Origin: Plicaturopsis crispa FD-325 SS-3
Taxonomy: Eukaryota; Basidiomycota; Agaricomycetes; Amylocorticiales; Amylocorticiaceae
Assembly: GCA_000827205.1 (NCBI GenBank)
Contig: KN832554.1
Location: 985,263-1,049,262, forward strand
Length of the DNA stretch: 64,000 nt
Reading direction: 5' to 3'
In this document: positions 1 to 10,648 of the stretch, piece by piece
How the letters are laid out: the number at the start of each line of letters is the position of its first letter
Numbering within the stretch: the first letter of the stretch is position 1
Translations under genes and position numbers: made by a program
The notes under the pieces: generated by a model
Database searches by the model: none
Told to the model about the DNA's origin: nothing
Seen by the model: only the letters and a program-made list of their open reading frames with translations

Positions 1-219
1 AGGCGTTAAGCGGTATGGCTGATGGGTGAAATGTATTAAATATGTGCTGTTCGAGACGATGATTACAATACCTAGGAAGGCGGAATAGGGACGTCGCGTA
101 AGGTAAGTACACAAGAACGGGGGTAGGTGATACAATATGGTATTTGTCCTCGGCATGCGCATACGGGAGACCATAAAATACAGCAGTGCATATTCTTCTT
201 TACATACACCGCGGATACG

Positions 220-1151
220 TTAGCCAGTGGTCTTGACGGCTTCTGGTCTTGCGGGCGTTTGCTAGATAGCGAGTCGAATGAGTATCACTGAAGAGTATAT
301 TCGGGGATTACGCACCTCTCCGAGCTCGAAGGGTGGCTCATCGATAAAGTCGGGCACTTTGTTGATGTCGGCGAGATACGACGCGCCTTCTTCCTCTTCT
401 TCTAACTGGAGTGCGTCGAGCTCTGTAAAGGATATTTGTTAGCAGATGTCTTGGGATGCCATGGACTACGTGCCTGCTTCAAGATCAGCCTCGTCGATTT
501 CGTCCGGTACGGCGTAGGATCGTCCCAACGTCTCCTGAATCTCGTTCGCCTGCTCTAGCATATCCTCCATATCGTAATGTATACTCTGCGATCGAAAGGC
601 ACATCAACGAAGTGTTGTATTTCCTGACAGTCAACGCCCGCACCTCGATCTTGTCAACGTCAATTTTGCCGTACTGTTTCCTCATCTCCTTGTTCGCGAG
701 CTTCATCGCGTCGACGGTCGCCATTGTATTCCGCAGGTTGTCCGTGGCCAGCGAGGCAGACTCCATGTTAAACGTCTGTTGCGTAAGCTGCGCCATCTGC
801 GCCTCGTACATGCGCTTCTGCTTCAGTGTGCGCAGCGCGCGCTGCTGTATTGCGTCCTGCGCTAGTGCCTCAGCCTCATGTCTAAGGATACCGAGTCGGA
901 CATGTGCAGTACCTTGCCGGGTCCGTTCCGGAGCTTGCTCATCTGCTCCTTGTACCGTCCAAGCTCCCCATCGAGTTTCTTGACCTTGACCTCGATGGAC
1001 GCCATCCGCGCGTCTGTCTGTGGCGCAGATGTTTCGTGAATATACGCTCCGGTGTCCGTCAGCCGCAGCACGGGGCACTGACCGACGCGATAGCATCCTG
1101 GAGATTTGGTTTCGGTTTCTTACTGGACGAGCTGCCAAAGATACGGTTCAT
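220..1151 (-). CDS. VPS60: ESCRT-III subunit Vps60/CHMP5 (Snf7 family)
   Basis: Snf7-family charged coiled-coil protein that works late in ESCRT-III assembly on endosomes, where it binds the Vta1/LIP5 cofactor of Vps4. The ATG at 1149-1151 opens with [15 protein letters not shown], the typical N-terminus of CHMP5/Vps60. The following exons give [19 protein letters not shown], then [15 protein letters not shown] and a helical stretch ending GKIDVDKIE. The acidic C-terminal part carries [18 protein letters not shown] and then an [12 protein letters not shown] segment, finishing with a short last exon at TAA 220-222. Introns were placed by eye: 1018-1082, one after NGPGK, one after DKIE, and others near the 3' end; all have GT-AG ends. 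The family call is firm because the protein reads through continuously once introns are removed. The acidic tail would hold the MIT- or Vta1-binding helix. A second ESCRT-III gene, DID2, lies 8.5 kb away. Confidence 0.9.
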
Positions 1152-1915
1152 GTCGAGCTACCGAGAGGATACGCAAGCTAGAGACGCTATAAAAGTCCGA
1201 CCAAGACGCCGAAAGCAAATCAGTGCAAGTGGCAGTAGTGCAGTGGATACGATGGACGCCACAACGCCTCGAGGAAGAGGCGTTTCATACGTAAACACGT
1301 GGCATTATTACCATATCCGTCGTTGTGGGGGTTGTTCGCCCTCCGCTGGCTTTTTCTTCCGTTCACATCCAGTGCCAGGGAAAACAACGAGAACAGGCGT
1401 TTGTACCCAGCGTATCTCAGCGGACAAGACACCGCACAAGACGCCGTTTTCTTGCGATTTCTCCGACTTTATTGGCTGGCACAACAACCATAGAAGGCAC
1501 AATTTGGTTCCGTTCTAGCCCAACATCTCCTTATCCAGCCAGTGCTGCATCGCTATACGCCGTGGAACCGTCCCGTCATAAATCGTGAAATATCTGAAAT
1601 CTAGATCCGACAGAAGGTGTCGACGGCTTTGATGAACTGTGGGCGCCGAGAAGTGCAATTTTGACTCGTCTCTTGCTGTGCGTGGATCTCAGTTTCTCCC
1701 TCGACCGGTTTGATCTCCTGCAGCCGTTGCCAAAAGCAGTTTGGGAAAAACACAGGAACAGGCTTGAACTCAAAATTTTATGCCCCTTGTCTTCACGGCC
1801 CACGGCTGTGCTTGCAACGAGGACTATCGATTGACGCACGAGATGCCTGCCTTGTGTCGCCGGTCATGTTCTCGAGGCTCCATTAAATTTTATACAGGTT
1901 CTCTGGAGGTATAAG
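1152..1915. other. intergenic region, no gene recognised
   Basis: Divergent spacer between the VPS60 start and the next plus-strand gene. Short open frames exist on both strands, but none shows a recognisable motif, and I could not build a spliced gene from them. It presumably holds both promoters. Confidence 0.5.
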
Positions 1916-3542
1916 ATGCCGAGAAACCGCATTGGAGCGGCTGGAACTCGCGTAATCATGTCCGCTTTTTTCCCTAACGTCAACCTGGTTGCATTGAAAA
2001 ATTATGCAGCAGTCACCGCCGCCATGGCCCACCCTGACGCAAGGCCGGGCACGTCGAGTGGTCTGCGTCGTGGGCCTCCTCTGAGGCCTCAAATTTCTAG
2101 CTGCCAGGATGTGACTTGGGGCGGCGAAAAGGCTGGTATTTCTCTTCGTTCTGGACCACACAAAATCTGACGGCTCTGCAGATGATAGAGATTTCGTTCG
2201 ACCCAGCTACTTTACCACTGGGACCCAAGTCTCTACTCGCTTACTTTCCTGAAGGGCGAGCAACGCTGACCACACAAGCCCTGGTAAGTGTGGCGCTCTG
2301 TTGGGATGTGTACTTCATCTTGATTTATTGCAGGTTGGAATGTCGGAAGCGGCTAGGCGTGCAGGTTTGGTTGTCCCAAAAATACACAGGTTTGTGGACC
2401 ATCGCATGTCGGCTGACATAGGTGCAGAGGTCGTCATCATGGACAAGGTAGGTGGACCCTCCGCTCACGAAGCATTCGCTCAACGCCACCCTCTCATACA
2501 GCTCCCCGGATACTCGCTCCAGGATATATGGCCACGACTTAGCGAGAACCAACGACTCAAAGTCTGTGAATGTGTCGCAGAAATCCTCCTCAAGCTCTAC
2601 AACGAGCACAGTCCCATGATTTGCACCGAGCTGCGCGGGACAAATGTGTACACGGGACCGACGCTCCCCGGCCAGGTATCCCCCACAAACACGCAGGCAC
2701 CAATACTGCTCTCGCCGCCGTTCAATCAAGGCCCATTATCTTTCCTACCTCCGCAACCGGCGATATACAGAAATGACGATTATCTGTCCGCGCTTGCAGG
2801 CCGTATGCACAAGGTCTTTCGCACCGACCCCCGCGCTAACCGCCAGGGCCGCAAGACAGGATACCCACAAGCCAGGAGGCTCACAGACACGGACGTCGAG
2901 CGCGTGCTAGACACATGGGCGCGCCTCGGCCAGCTAACCGCCCACCACGCGGGTGGCTTCTACGTCCCAGGCGCGCTGTCCCGCAACGCCCGACAGAAAT
3001 CGTACGAAGTCCTCAACAGCGCTGCATTCGGAATCGTGCACACCGACATGCAGATGTACCGCTTCATCGTGCGCATCGACGGTAGCGGTGGGAGCCCCAC
3101 GGACCTCCAGGTCTCCCTGGCTACGGGCTGGGAGCACGCCTTCCACGGCCCCCTGTGGTCCTGCGCCCGCGTTCCGCCGTGGCTCCTCCCGCGCCCCCAG
3201 CCAAACGAACCGGTACACTGGGAAGAGCAGCCGCGGTACCGGGAGGCAATAATTGGACACCTTCGTGCTCGCAGCCCCGAGAGCTGGTTCATCGCGCATG
3301 TGTACGGCACGGCTGAGCGGCGGTTTGAGAATCTTGTGTCCCAGCATTGGATATTTCGCGATACCTCGGAGGTGGCGCTCGTGAGGTTGAAGAGGTTTTG
3401 GGAGATACAGCGGCCAGATATCGCGTTCCCTCTGCCTGTAGGGTTGGACTACCGAGCGCCTGGGGACGGCGAGGACCCCTTGCATCAGCTACTCGCATTG
3501 GATCCCCCAAGTACGTCGTCGCAGTGGAGTCCAGACGGGTGA
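1916..3542 (+). CDS. aminoglycoside phosphotransferase-like (APH/kinase-fold) protein, probably catalytically inactive
   Basis: Kinase-fold protein of the APH/choline-kinase-like group that is abundant in basidiomycetes; the substrate is unknown for nearly all members. The main exon (2334-3542) carries an N-lobe strand GAEVVIMDKVGG, a helix ending ILLKLYNEHSP, the catalytic-loop position VHTDMQMYRFIV, and a GWEHAFHGPLWSCARVPPWL segment that matches the family's usual IDWE-x-A-xx-PLW block. The loop Asp (codon 3045-3047) is kept. The Asn normally five residues later is Arg (codon 3060-3062), and the metal-binding Asp of the DWE motif is Gly. Introns: 2284-2333, and probably 2111-2181, which has a CTGAC branch point and GCAG acceptor. 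With both, the frame runs from ATG 1916 and gives about 500 residues. If the upstream intron is wrong, translation could begin at ATG 2182. The fold is fairly sure; the exact N-terminus is not. Confidence 0.6.
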
Positions 3543-4026
3543 TGCCAAGACTGGGTCCTCTTTTTTATTCGTAACATCGCGCAGTGCTTGACGGTTTCCC
3601 TTCTATATGGACCTATGCTTGTTGTGTGAGTATCTATTGTCCTTGCGCCTCGGGCTCGGTGTTCATTTCTGTTGTCAGCATCCGTCTTGTATCCCCGCTA
3701 GATTCGCCGCATTGTATAACTTGTTATTGGCCGTGTATCGTTGTTCTTTCGCGTATTGTACTCTACGATTTTTTTGTAACCTGCGAGAACGGAGACACTG
3801 CTGAAGCTCGAAGTACTGAGAACTTGGAAGCACCGAGATCAAATCGAGATACCTATGTATATCTGAAGTTCAAGCACATCATGGTGGGCGTTGAATGCGT
3901 GTTGTTACATTACTATTGTCGGGGAGAGGTGCATTACACATTTCATGAAACACTTCGCAAATACCTAAACTATCGCTACGAGGCCCCATGCCTTAAAATG
4001 AATCACCTCATGCATAGAGTGATAGG
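3543..4026. other. convergent intergenic region
   Basis: Spacer between the 3' ends of the kinase-like gene and the acyltransferase gene. AT-richer stretches fit 3' UTRs. No gene, RNA or repeat was recognised. Confidence 0.5.
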
Positions 4027-5710
4027 CTACGGCCACGACAGGAACCCACGGATGGCCCCACCCACGTTCAGCACGTCCAATCTGCAGATGAAAGCATTCC
4101 ATCAGTGCCTGCTTCAATCCACTGCCTGATGCAGTAAACGGGATGCGCATAACTCACAAGAATGTATCGTGGCCCCACACGCCACCAAGCTCGTAATACC
4201 TTACGTCGGCATTACCACCCATTCGAAGGGCGTCCACGAGCTCGCGTTGTTGGTCCACAGGAAATAGGATGTCAGACTGTACGCCAAGGACGAGAGCCGG
4301 GATGTGTGACAGGCGGGAAAGATTGGCGGCGAGAAGAGGAAGGTGTGGTGGCTGGACGGGCGGCGGTGGATGTGGTTTGTTCAGCAGGTTCGAATTGCTT
4401 TTGCCTGAGTTATTTGAACGTGACCGTGGATGTGAATGGGATTGCGTAGACGAGGTAGACGTATGTGCATTAGGTGGCAACGTCATGTCGAAGAGATCCA
4501 TTGCCTTCGAAATGTATATCAACGAATTTGCGTCATATTTCAGGCAGAACTGCTCGCCCTGGTGGTCCAGGTACGTCTCGATGAGAAAATCGGGGCATAG
4601 TGCAGGTAACCGCGGGAGGGCAAGATCGCCCTCAGCGGATCCGCGTACAGGTTCCGCGTCTGCGGACGATACAGGTTCAGGCCTTAGCATGCGTCCGAAA
4701 CGTTGGTCCCACTCCGGACCGGACCTATATGTGATTGTGGCGATTTCTGATAACGGATTAGCGCTGTATACCAGTGGAGTGATGCCTGCGACTTACGGCG
4801 GGCGAGTTTCATGCCTGTATGCGGCGGGAGACCGTCATAGTAGAACCCGTTATTCCAGTTTGGATCTGCCATGAGTACTGAGGTGGAATAGTTGAACAAG
4901 CTAGGCAGATAATATGTACAAATCTTGCTTACCACTTCTCTGTGCAAACCGCATGGCGACGCTACTTGGATTGCTGCGTGCCGTTCCGCTAATGCTAACG
5001 ACACGGGCGACTCGCTCCGGATGTAGCCACGCCGCAGCTAGACTCTGCATGCCACCCATCGAGCTACCCACACTTGCGTACAGTTTGTCCACGCCGAGAT
5101 GGTCCAATAAACAAAACTGCGCGCGGACCATGTCAAATATTGATAATATGGGGAATCGTGTGGCATATGGTTCGCCTGTAGCTGGGTCGATGGATGAAGG
5201 TCCTGTTGAGCCGTAGCACCCGCCGATCACGTTCGTGCATATAATGAAGAATGAGTTGGTGTCGAGGGGACGGCCTGGACCTATGAACGCCTCCCACCAG
5301 CCAGGTGCAGAGTTGAGGGATGTTGATGCTGCATGCGACGATGCCGACAACCCAGTATGGAGAAGGATAACATTGTCCTTGTTCGGAGAGAGAGTACCCC
5401 ATGTCTCGTATGCTATGTCCACGGATGGCAGCGGTGCGGCATATGTTAGTGGCAGCGGCTTCGGGTGGTGGTAGGTCTTGTACGATCGTGGGTCAGGCCG
5501 CGCATACGGCGGTTCTGGTCCTGATTCGGATTCTTTTTCCTGCGTAGAGGACGTAGCTTGCGCAAGCCGGGATTGGCGCGAAGCATGTGCGTCGACACAA
5601 GGGAAAGTGGGATTCGGTGTGTACGCTCGCCGCAGGCCTGGTGTCCGTCTAGTCCTGGCCGTCGCCGTCGCTTTCGCGACCGATTTCGCACTTGTTTTCA
5701 ACACGTTCAT
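4027..5710 (-). CDS. MetX-family serine/homoserine O-acyltransferase, probably mitochondrial
   Basis: Alpha/beta-hydrolase-fold acyltransferase that acylates the hydroxyl of serine or homoserine for sulfur amino acid synthesis. The protein (about 500 residues) shows [10 protein letters not shown], the nucleophile elbow GSSMGG, the block [34 protein letters not shown], the charge-relay Asp region [14 protein letters not shown], and the His in [12 protein letters not shown]. These resemble the fungal Cys2/CysA-type enzymes (serine O-succinyl/acetyltransferase) more than classic Met2; for example [18 protein letters not shown]. The first ~50 residues are Arg/Ala/Thr-rich with almost no acid, like a mitochondrial presequence. 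Four exons are joined by GT-AG introns after AQRS, after KLAR, and inside HDTFL; the last exon ends with TAG at 4027-4029. A low-complexity Ser/Pro/His insert of about 45 residues lies before the Asp block. The choice between serine and homoserine as substrate is inference. Confidence 0.85.
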
Positions 5711-5969
5711 CGTCGCCGCCGTCGTCGTCGAGTTTCAGTGAGAAAAACATATCGGCCCGTTGACTTCGCTTTGAAATATAGACCGGAGACGGAAAGAGAC
5801 GATGGCGCCATCGTGAGCCGTGAGCAGGCCGACAGGAGCAAAAATCAAATTCGGCAAGAGTTCCCACGGTCGTCAATTTCACGTCGCGTTGACGCCGCAT
5901 GCTGCGCTCAACGACGAGCTCGACGACGGACACGACGACGGCGACGGCAACGACGACGACGACCAGCAG
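5711..5969. promoter_or_regulatory. divergent promoter region
   Basis: Short region between the acyltransferase start (5710, minus) and the Ser/Pro-rich gene (first in-frame ATG at 5970). It contains GAC/GAN-rich trinucleotide runs around 5920-5960. Part of it may be 5' UTR or an upstream exon of the plus-strand gene, because an open frame extends upstream to a TGA at 5814. Confidence 0.4.
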
Positions 5970-8900
5970 ATGAACGACGGCGGCATCAGCGACAGTACTT
6001 CGCTCGCCTCTTCGTCCTTTGCTCATCAATTTTCACCGTCAACGCCCTCCACTTCATTCGAAAACTCTAGTTCTTCACATCCTGCATTGGCGCCTACGAT
6101 TGAGGCGGCGCGCAAGAAAGAGCAGCGGCGCAGCTTCAGCGTTCGCGTGCTCCATTTACCCAAGGATGTGAGTGCACATCCCCAGGTAGCGCGCTAGGAT
6201 ACTAATGAAATCAACGGGCGTCTTAGTTCACATCACTCGTGCGGTCGAACAGTACCTCTGGCTCCCGCCGTCCCCCCACAAAGGTCCGTCCACAAGGGTG
6301 CCAAGTGCAAGCATCTCAATGTTCATCTCACTCGTCCTAAATCGAAACCAGCCGTCCGAGGGAAACGACTATGTGTTCATGCCACCACCGTCGGCGCCTG
6401 CAGCCATGTTCGCGCACCAGCAGCTGCCCACCGACGACCGGGATCATGACCGTGACAGACGGCCGCGAAAGTCTGAGTCCAAGGTGCGTTTGTCTACAGA
6501 TGCGATCAGAATCAAGTTGCGCAGGCGAGCTTTTGTACGTGGTTGTTGTTTCAAGATTGGTCCTACGTCTTTGTATTCTGTGTGCATATTTATATCATTC
6601 CACATTGTTGACAGCGCTCATCGAACAATTTTGTTTCTATTCGGGCTAACTATGTGTCAACAGATATATGCGTTCCTCCACCGAGCGCGGTCCGGTTCGC
6701 GCTCGCGCTCGCATACGCGCCCGGTGTCCCCATCTGCATCATCCCCTCCTACTGCGAGTCCTTCCCCCGCGCATGTGGACCCGGTATCACACGCAAAGTC
6801 GCCTTCTGCCTCCACCGCGGCATCGAAGTCGACCTCCTCCGCAGAGAAACCATCCACCCGCAGCCCGTCCCGCCCTCTGTCTAGCACAAATACACATTCC
6901 ACGATCACGTCGCTTCCACCCACCCTTTCTCGACGCCCGCGCCATGCACGAGCAGGCCTCGTCTTGCCAAGTGAAGGTGGGAATCCCGAGGATGATGGTC
7001 GTGGGCATCGGACGGATAATGCGTATGGGCATGGAGCGGAACGTGGGCCTGAAGACAGTAATGGAGACAGACACGATGGCTCGCACAATGTCGAATTTGC
7101 ACCCAAGCCCACCTATGACACAGGCGCAAATGCGTCTAATACAGGTTCTACTAGACGTAAGCTGCTCCAGCAGTTCTTCACGCCCTCACATTCCCGGAGG
7201 TCATCTAGTGATCCTATTCCGGTTCCCACCGTATCGCGCCAGCCGTCACTTACACGCCAGACATCCGCATCGACCTCACGAGCTGTCAGCCCAAATGCAG
7301 ATTCTGGGCACAGCAATGGCAATAATGGTAGTTCCAGGCCTGCAGCAGAACCTGCACGCGGGCGCGGCCGTCGTCCTAACCGTTTCTGGGGAGGTCATCG
7401 CAAAAGCGCATCGGCAGAAGTCCCTGTGCCCGTGCCCATTCCCGTACCGACGTCTCACGACACGTCACTGCTGCGTGGTCCCCCGTCGCATTCACCACTG
7501 CGGCCGGACTCTTTTGCGCATACCCCGTCCACGCCACCCCGCAGACCAAATCCAAACTCAAATCCTTCAACAGCACCCTCTACCCCACCGCCTCCCGCCT
7601 ACACGGTCGACTTGGCCTCGCCTCAGCCGCGGAAGCACGTGCCTGTAATTATGCATACGCCAGCGACGCCACTGCGCGATGATCCGGTGCGCGCAGCTAC
7701 CAGCCCTCCATCGTTGCATTCGGTACATTCGACGGGAAAGTCGCGATTGGGTGCACCTGAGCCGCGCTTACGTGCCGCCGCCGCGCTAGACCGGGACGCC
7801 GAACGGGAGTGGGAGTTGGGCAGGACAGCGAGGGAGAGGAGTAGAAGCAAGGAGAGCAGCATGGCTGGGAGCCTTCCGAAAGAGCAAGGGCTCGCGGCTC
7901 GGTTGTCGCCGCGGATGTGGGCAAGAGGATTGGAACGTACTGCGAGTGGGTCTGGGGGACGACGAGACAAGGGAAAGGAGAAAGAGCGCGACACATCCAG
8001 AGTCCGTGGTCCTACCATCGAACGAGCATCATCCAGAGCACGAGCAATCCGCCCTCCGGTGCTCCAGAACGGACACTCCACTGTGAACGTCAACGCCTCG
8101 CTGTCAACTCCGGCGTACGCGACGTCGGTGCCACCCTCGCCTAATTACTCTCAATCACACGCCGTGAAAAAGACGCGTCACGGGAGTTTCGATTTCGAGC
8201 GGCCGGTTATGGTGCAGCCGTCGCCACATCACGCTGGGGCACCAAGGGCACATGTCAAGAAAGTTCACCTTCCGCCTCCCGCCCCACTTACAAGCTCATC
8301 GCATGCCACCGCTACCGCTACCGCCACAGGTACTGGTGCCGGAAGCTGGGGACGGCGCACAGCAACAGGTATGGCAAAAAGGCCACAACTGGGTGGTGCC
8401 GGCCTTGCACATGGCGCATTCGCCTTCGAACCTGCTGTCTCGACCTCCACATCGGGAAGTGTAGTATCTGAGCGTAGCGTCGCTGCTGGTGGATCGACCA
8501 GCAGTCGTACCGGGACGGCAAAGGCTAGGGCAGTGACTGGAGATACTGTGCTTGCACCAGGAGATCGTGGCAAGAGGCCAGCGGCACGTGGGCGCTCACT
8601 CGACCTTGGCATTGGTCTTGCGTGGGCACCGACGAAGGTCCGCCAAGAGGCTGTGCTGCCATCGTTCAGAGGGCCGAGTGCTCGTGGATATGCCCATCCT
8701 GGTACGGCCGATGCGATGGAGGCGCTTCGCGGTATCCTCGGAGAACCTGCATTTGCTACACTCACAAAATGTACGTCTCGGGTTTTCGTACTATCGTCTT
8801 TTGCGCTGCTTATTCCTCCACTCACTAGACGTGCGCCGGTACGATGCGCGAGCAATCTCCTTGGACGCTCTTGTGAACCGCACGGAAAAACTCTTGAATG

Positions 8901-8971
8901 CTCTCCCGATCAACGCACGGGAACGGCGCGAAATGCTCGATCGTTTCGTCCGTGGTGTCCGCCATGCGTGA
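5970..8971 (+). CDS. Ser/Pro/Arg-rich protein of unknown function
   Basis: I do not recognise this protein. It is long, low-complexity and largely disordered, rich in Ser, Pro, Arg and Thr, with runs such as RSGSRSRSHTRPVSP. A short folded-looking helical end follows: RRYDARAISLDALVNRTEKL and LNALPINARERREMLDRFVR, closing at TGA 8969-8971. The exon path I propose is 5970-6167, then one starting FTSLVRSN after a CTAAT branch point and TTAG acceptor, then PSEGNDYVFMPPPS, a long exon from about 6663 to 8771, and the last exon after an intron at roughly 8772-8828. Many SP/TP sites and basic patches suggest phosphoregulation, but this is only composition. The conserved-looking C-terminal helix is the part most likely to identify the family. 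The start codon is uncertain: 5970 is the first ATG in the open frame. Confidence 0.55.
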
Positions 8972-9600
8972 ATGCGCTCTCCCCTGCGAACACTGCCCAG
9001 TCCCTATCATCATCTATATCCCCCATGCCCACCTTGACTATTTTCTCCATTTATTTGCGATCCGTGAGGTTAAGTATGATATATTCCGCCGGCGTGCTAT
9101 TATCGATATCCACATCCACTAGACTCGCTCCCACCCATCCTACCCGTCGTCTCCCATCGTGTTTCCGATTGTTATCCATGTACTTGGTCGTTTGTGTATC
9201 CTGGATCCATCCTTCTGCTCTCTGGTCTGTTTTTACCCTTCCATCATATGATTCCCCCACGCATCTCACCCACGTACTTATATCAATGTTCTTTTCTACT
9301 TCACTTTCTTGTTTGCTATTTTGCCTGCGTATATTTACTCACCTTACCTTTTAGTACCTAGTATTGGTTACACCCCATCGGCATCGCATCTACTCACACC
9401 ATGGGCGTCGTGCTCTCCTCCCTCGGTCCTCGCTATGTCGCTATGCGCGCTGTTTGCTGCAATGGATGTACTTTGTTCTTTTGAGCGTTTCGGGATCGTC
9501 GTGATTGGTTACATTAATTCCACTGCATCGATAAGTATCATACATGCAAGACCTCCGAGCCTGAGCCTACCAAATAGTTCTAGGATATACCGTTCGCCCC
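8972..9600. other. convergent intergenic region
   Basis: About 630 bp between two gene 3' ends. The sequence is T/C-rich on the plus strand, as in fungal 3' UTRs. No conserved coding frame or RNA gene was seen. Confidence 0.5.
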
Positions 9601-10438
9601 CTACGTCGCGGGTCGCAATGCTCGAAGCCGCTCTGCGAGCTTGTCATCTTCCTGACGCACGGGCTCGCGGGCGGTGAGATCTGGCACAGCATCGAGGTCC
9701 TTTGCGGCAAGGTCGTGCTGCAACTCGATATTTGCCTCCTCGGCCGTCTGTCGCAGTAGTTGGTCGATCTGATCCTGAGGGGTAGACACGGCCGTGGACG
9801 AGGACATTGCGTCCTCCATATACGACGTCTGTACATCGAGGTCGGAGAATTGCGATTCAAATGTGTCCATGACGCGGGAGATCTGGGTTCCGAGAAGAGG
9901 TGCTCAGGTGTTATGTAGACCTGATGGCGTCAGAGCACTCACGCGTTCAAGATTCATACTGTCCATTGCTTTGTCCATCCCTTTCACCACGGAGGTCATG
10001 TTTCCTGTCACCTGGCGCATTGTAACTGCCGTCTCCACCCGACTCGCAACGGCATCTATGCGACTCGAAAGCCGCAGCAAATTCAAGTGCTCGCTCTTCT
10101 TTCGAATTGCATTCGAGGCATATATTCGTGCACCGTCGTTGTTGCCCTGCTGGAGTGCCTGCTCGCGCGGCGCGGCGTTAGACAATGCGCATATGATAGT
10201 GTACTTATCAAGATCATACCTTCTTCAGCTTGTTCTTCTCAGTGTTCTCATCCTTCTGTGCTTTCTTCGCTTGTCGACTGAGAGTCTTTGCGGTGAACTG
10301 ATCCAGAATTACGCGCGTCAATGAGATGTAATGCGCGAGAGGTGTATTCAAGCACCTTGAGCTGGAATAAAGTTTCTGTGCGAGGTTAGAGACATTCTCC
10401 GTCACATAGTAGGACCTCTCACTCTCAAGATTGCTCAT
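9601..10438 (-). CDS. DID2: ESCRT-III-associated Did2/Vps46 (CHMP1)
   Basis: CHMP1-type Snf7 protein that recruits and regulates Vps4 on endosomal ESCRT-III filaments. After removing GT-AG introns the start reads [20 protein letters not shown], followed by [60 protein letters not shown] and [18 protein letters not shown]. These match CHMP1/Did2 almost residue for residue. The C-terminus carries [15 protein letters not shown], which fits the MIT-interacting motif type 1 pattern (L-x-x-R-L-x-x-L). The first exon is very short: ATG plus 13 nt, then a GTGAGA donor. A second exon of about 20 nt encodes KTLFQLK. The predicted length of about 200 residues is normal for the family. The stop is TAG at 9601-9603. 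Confidence 0.94.
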
Positions 10439-10648
10439 GGTCTAGCGGTTATCCGGTTAAAGTGGGAAAAGCAAACAGGCTAGCGGCAACGGTGGTAAGT
10501 AGGTTGAAGACGGAGTACTTAACACTGACAGGCTGCTAAAGTAGTAGCGCTTACCTAATAAGCAAACTCTATACAGCATCGACGCGTTATAAGTACGAGC
10601 GCGTCTCTTGGCGTCGGACCACCTGGCGTTCACAATTTTCTAGTTGGA

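Noticed and set aside
456-1138. Long open frames on both strands over the VPS60 gene
   Set aside because: Only the minus-strand exons give a continuous Snf7-family protein; the others are shadows in wrong frames or include intron sequence.
5820-5969. Upstream extension of the Ser/Pro-rich protein beginning at 5820
   Set aside because: The codon at 5820 is GTG, not ATG, and an in-frame TGA lies just upstream at 5814. The extension could be coding only if an upstream exon is spliced in, for which I see no clear signal.
6205-9354. A single 1,049-codon open frame on the plus strand
   Set aside because: It starts on splice-acceptor-adjacent sequence, reads through at least three likely introns, and continues about 380 bp beyond the better-supported last exon ending at 8971.
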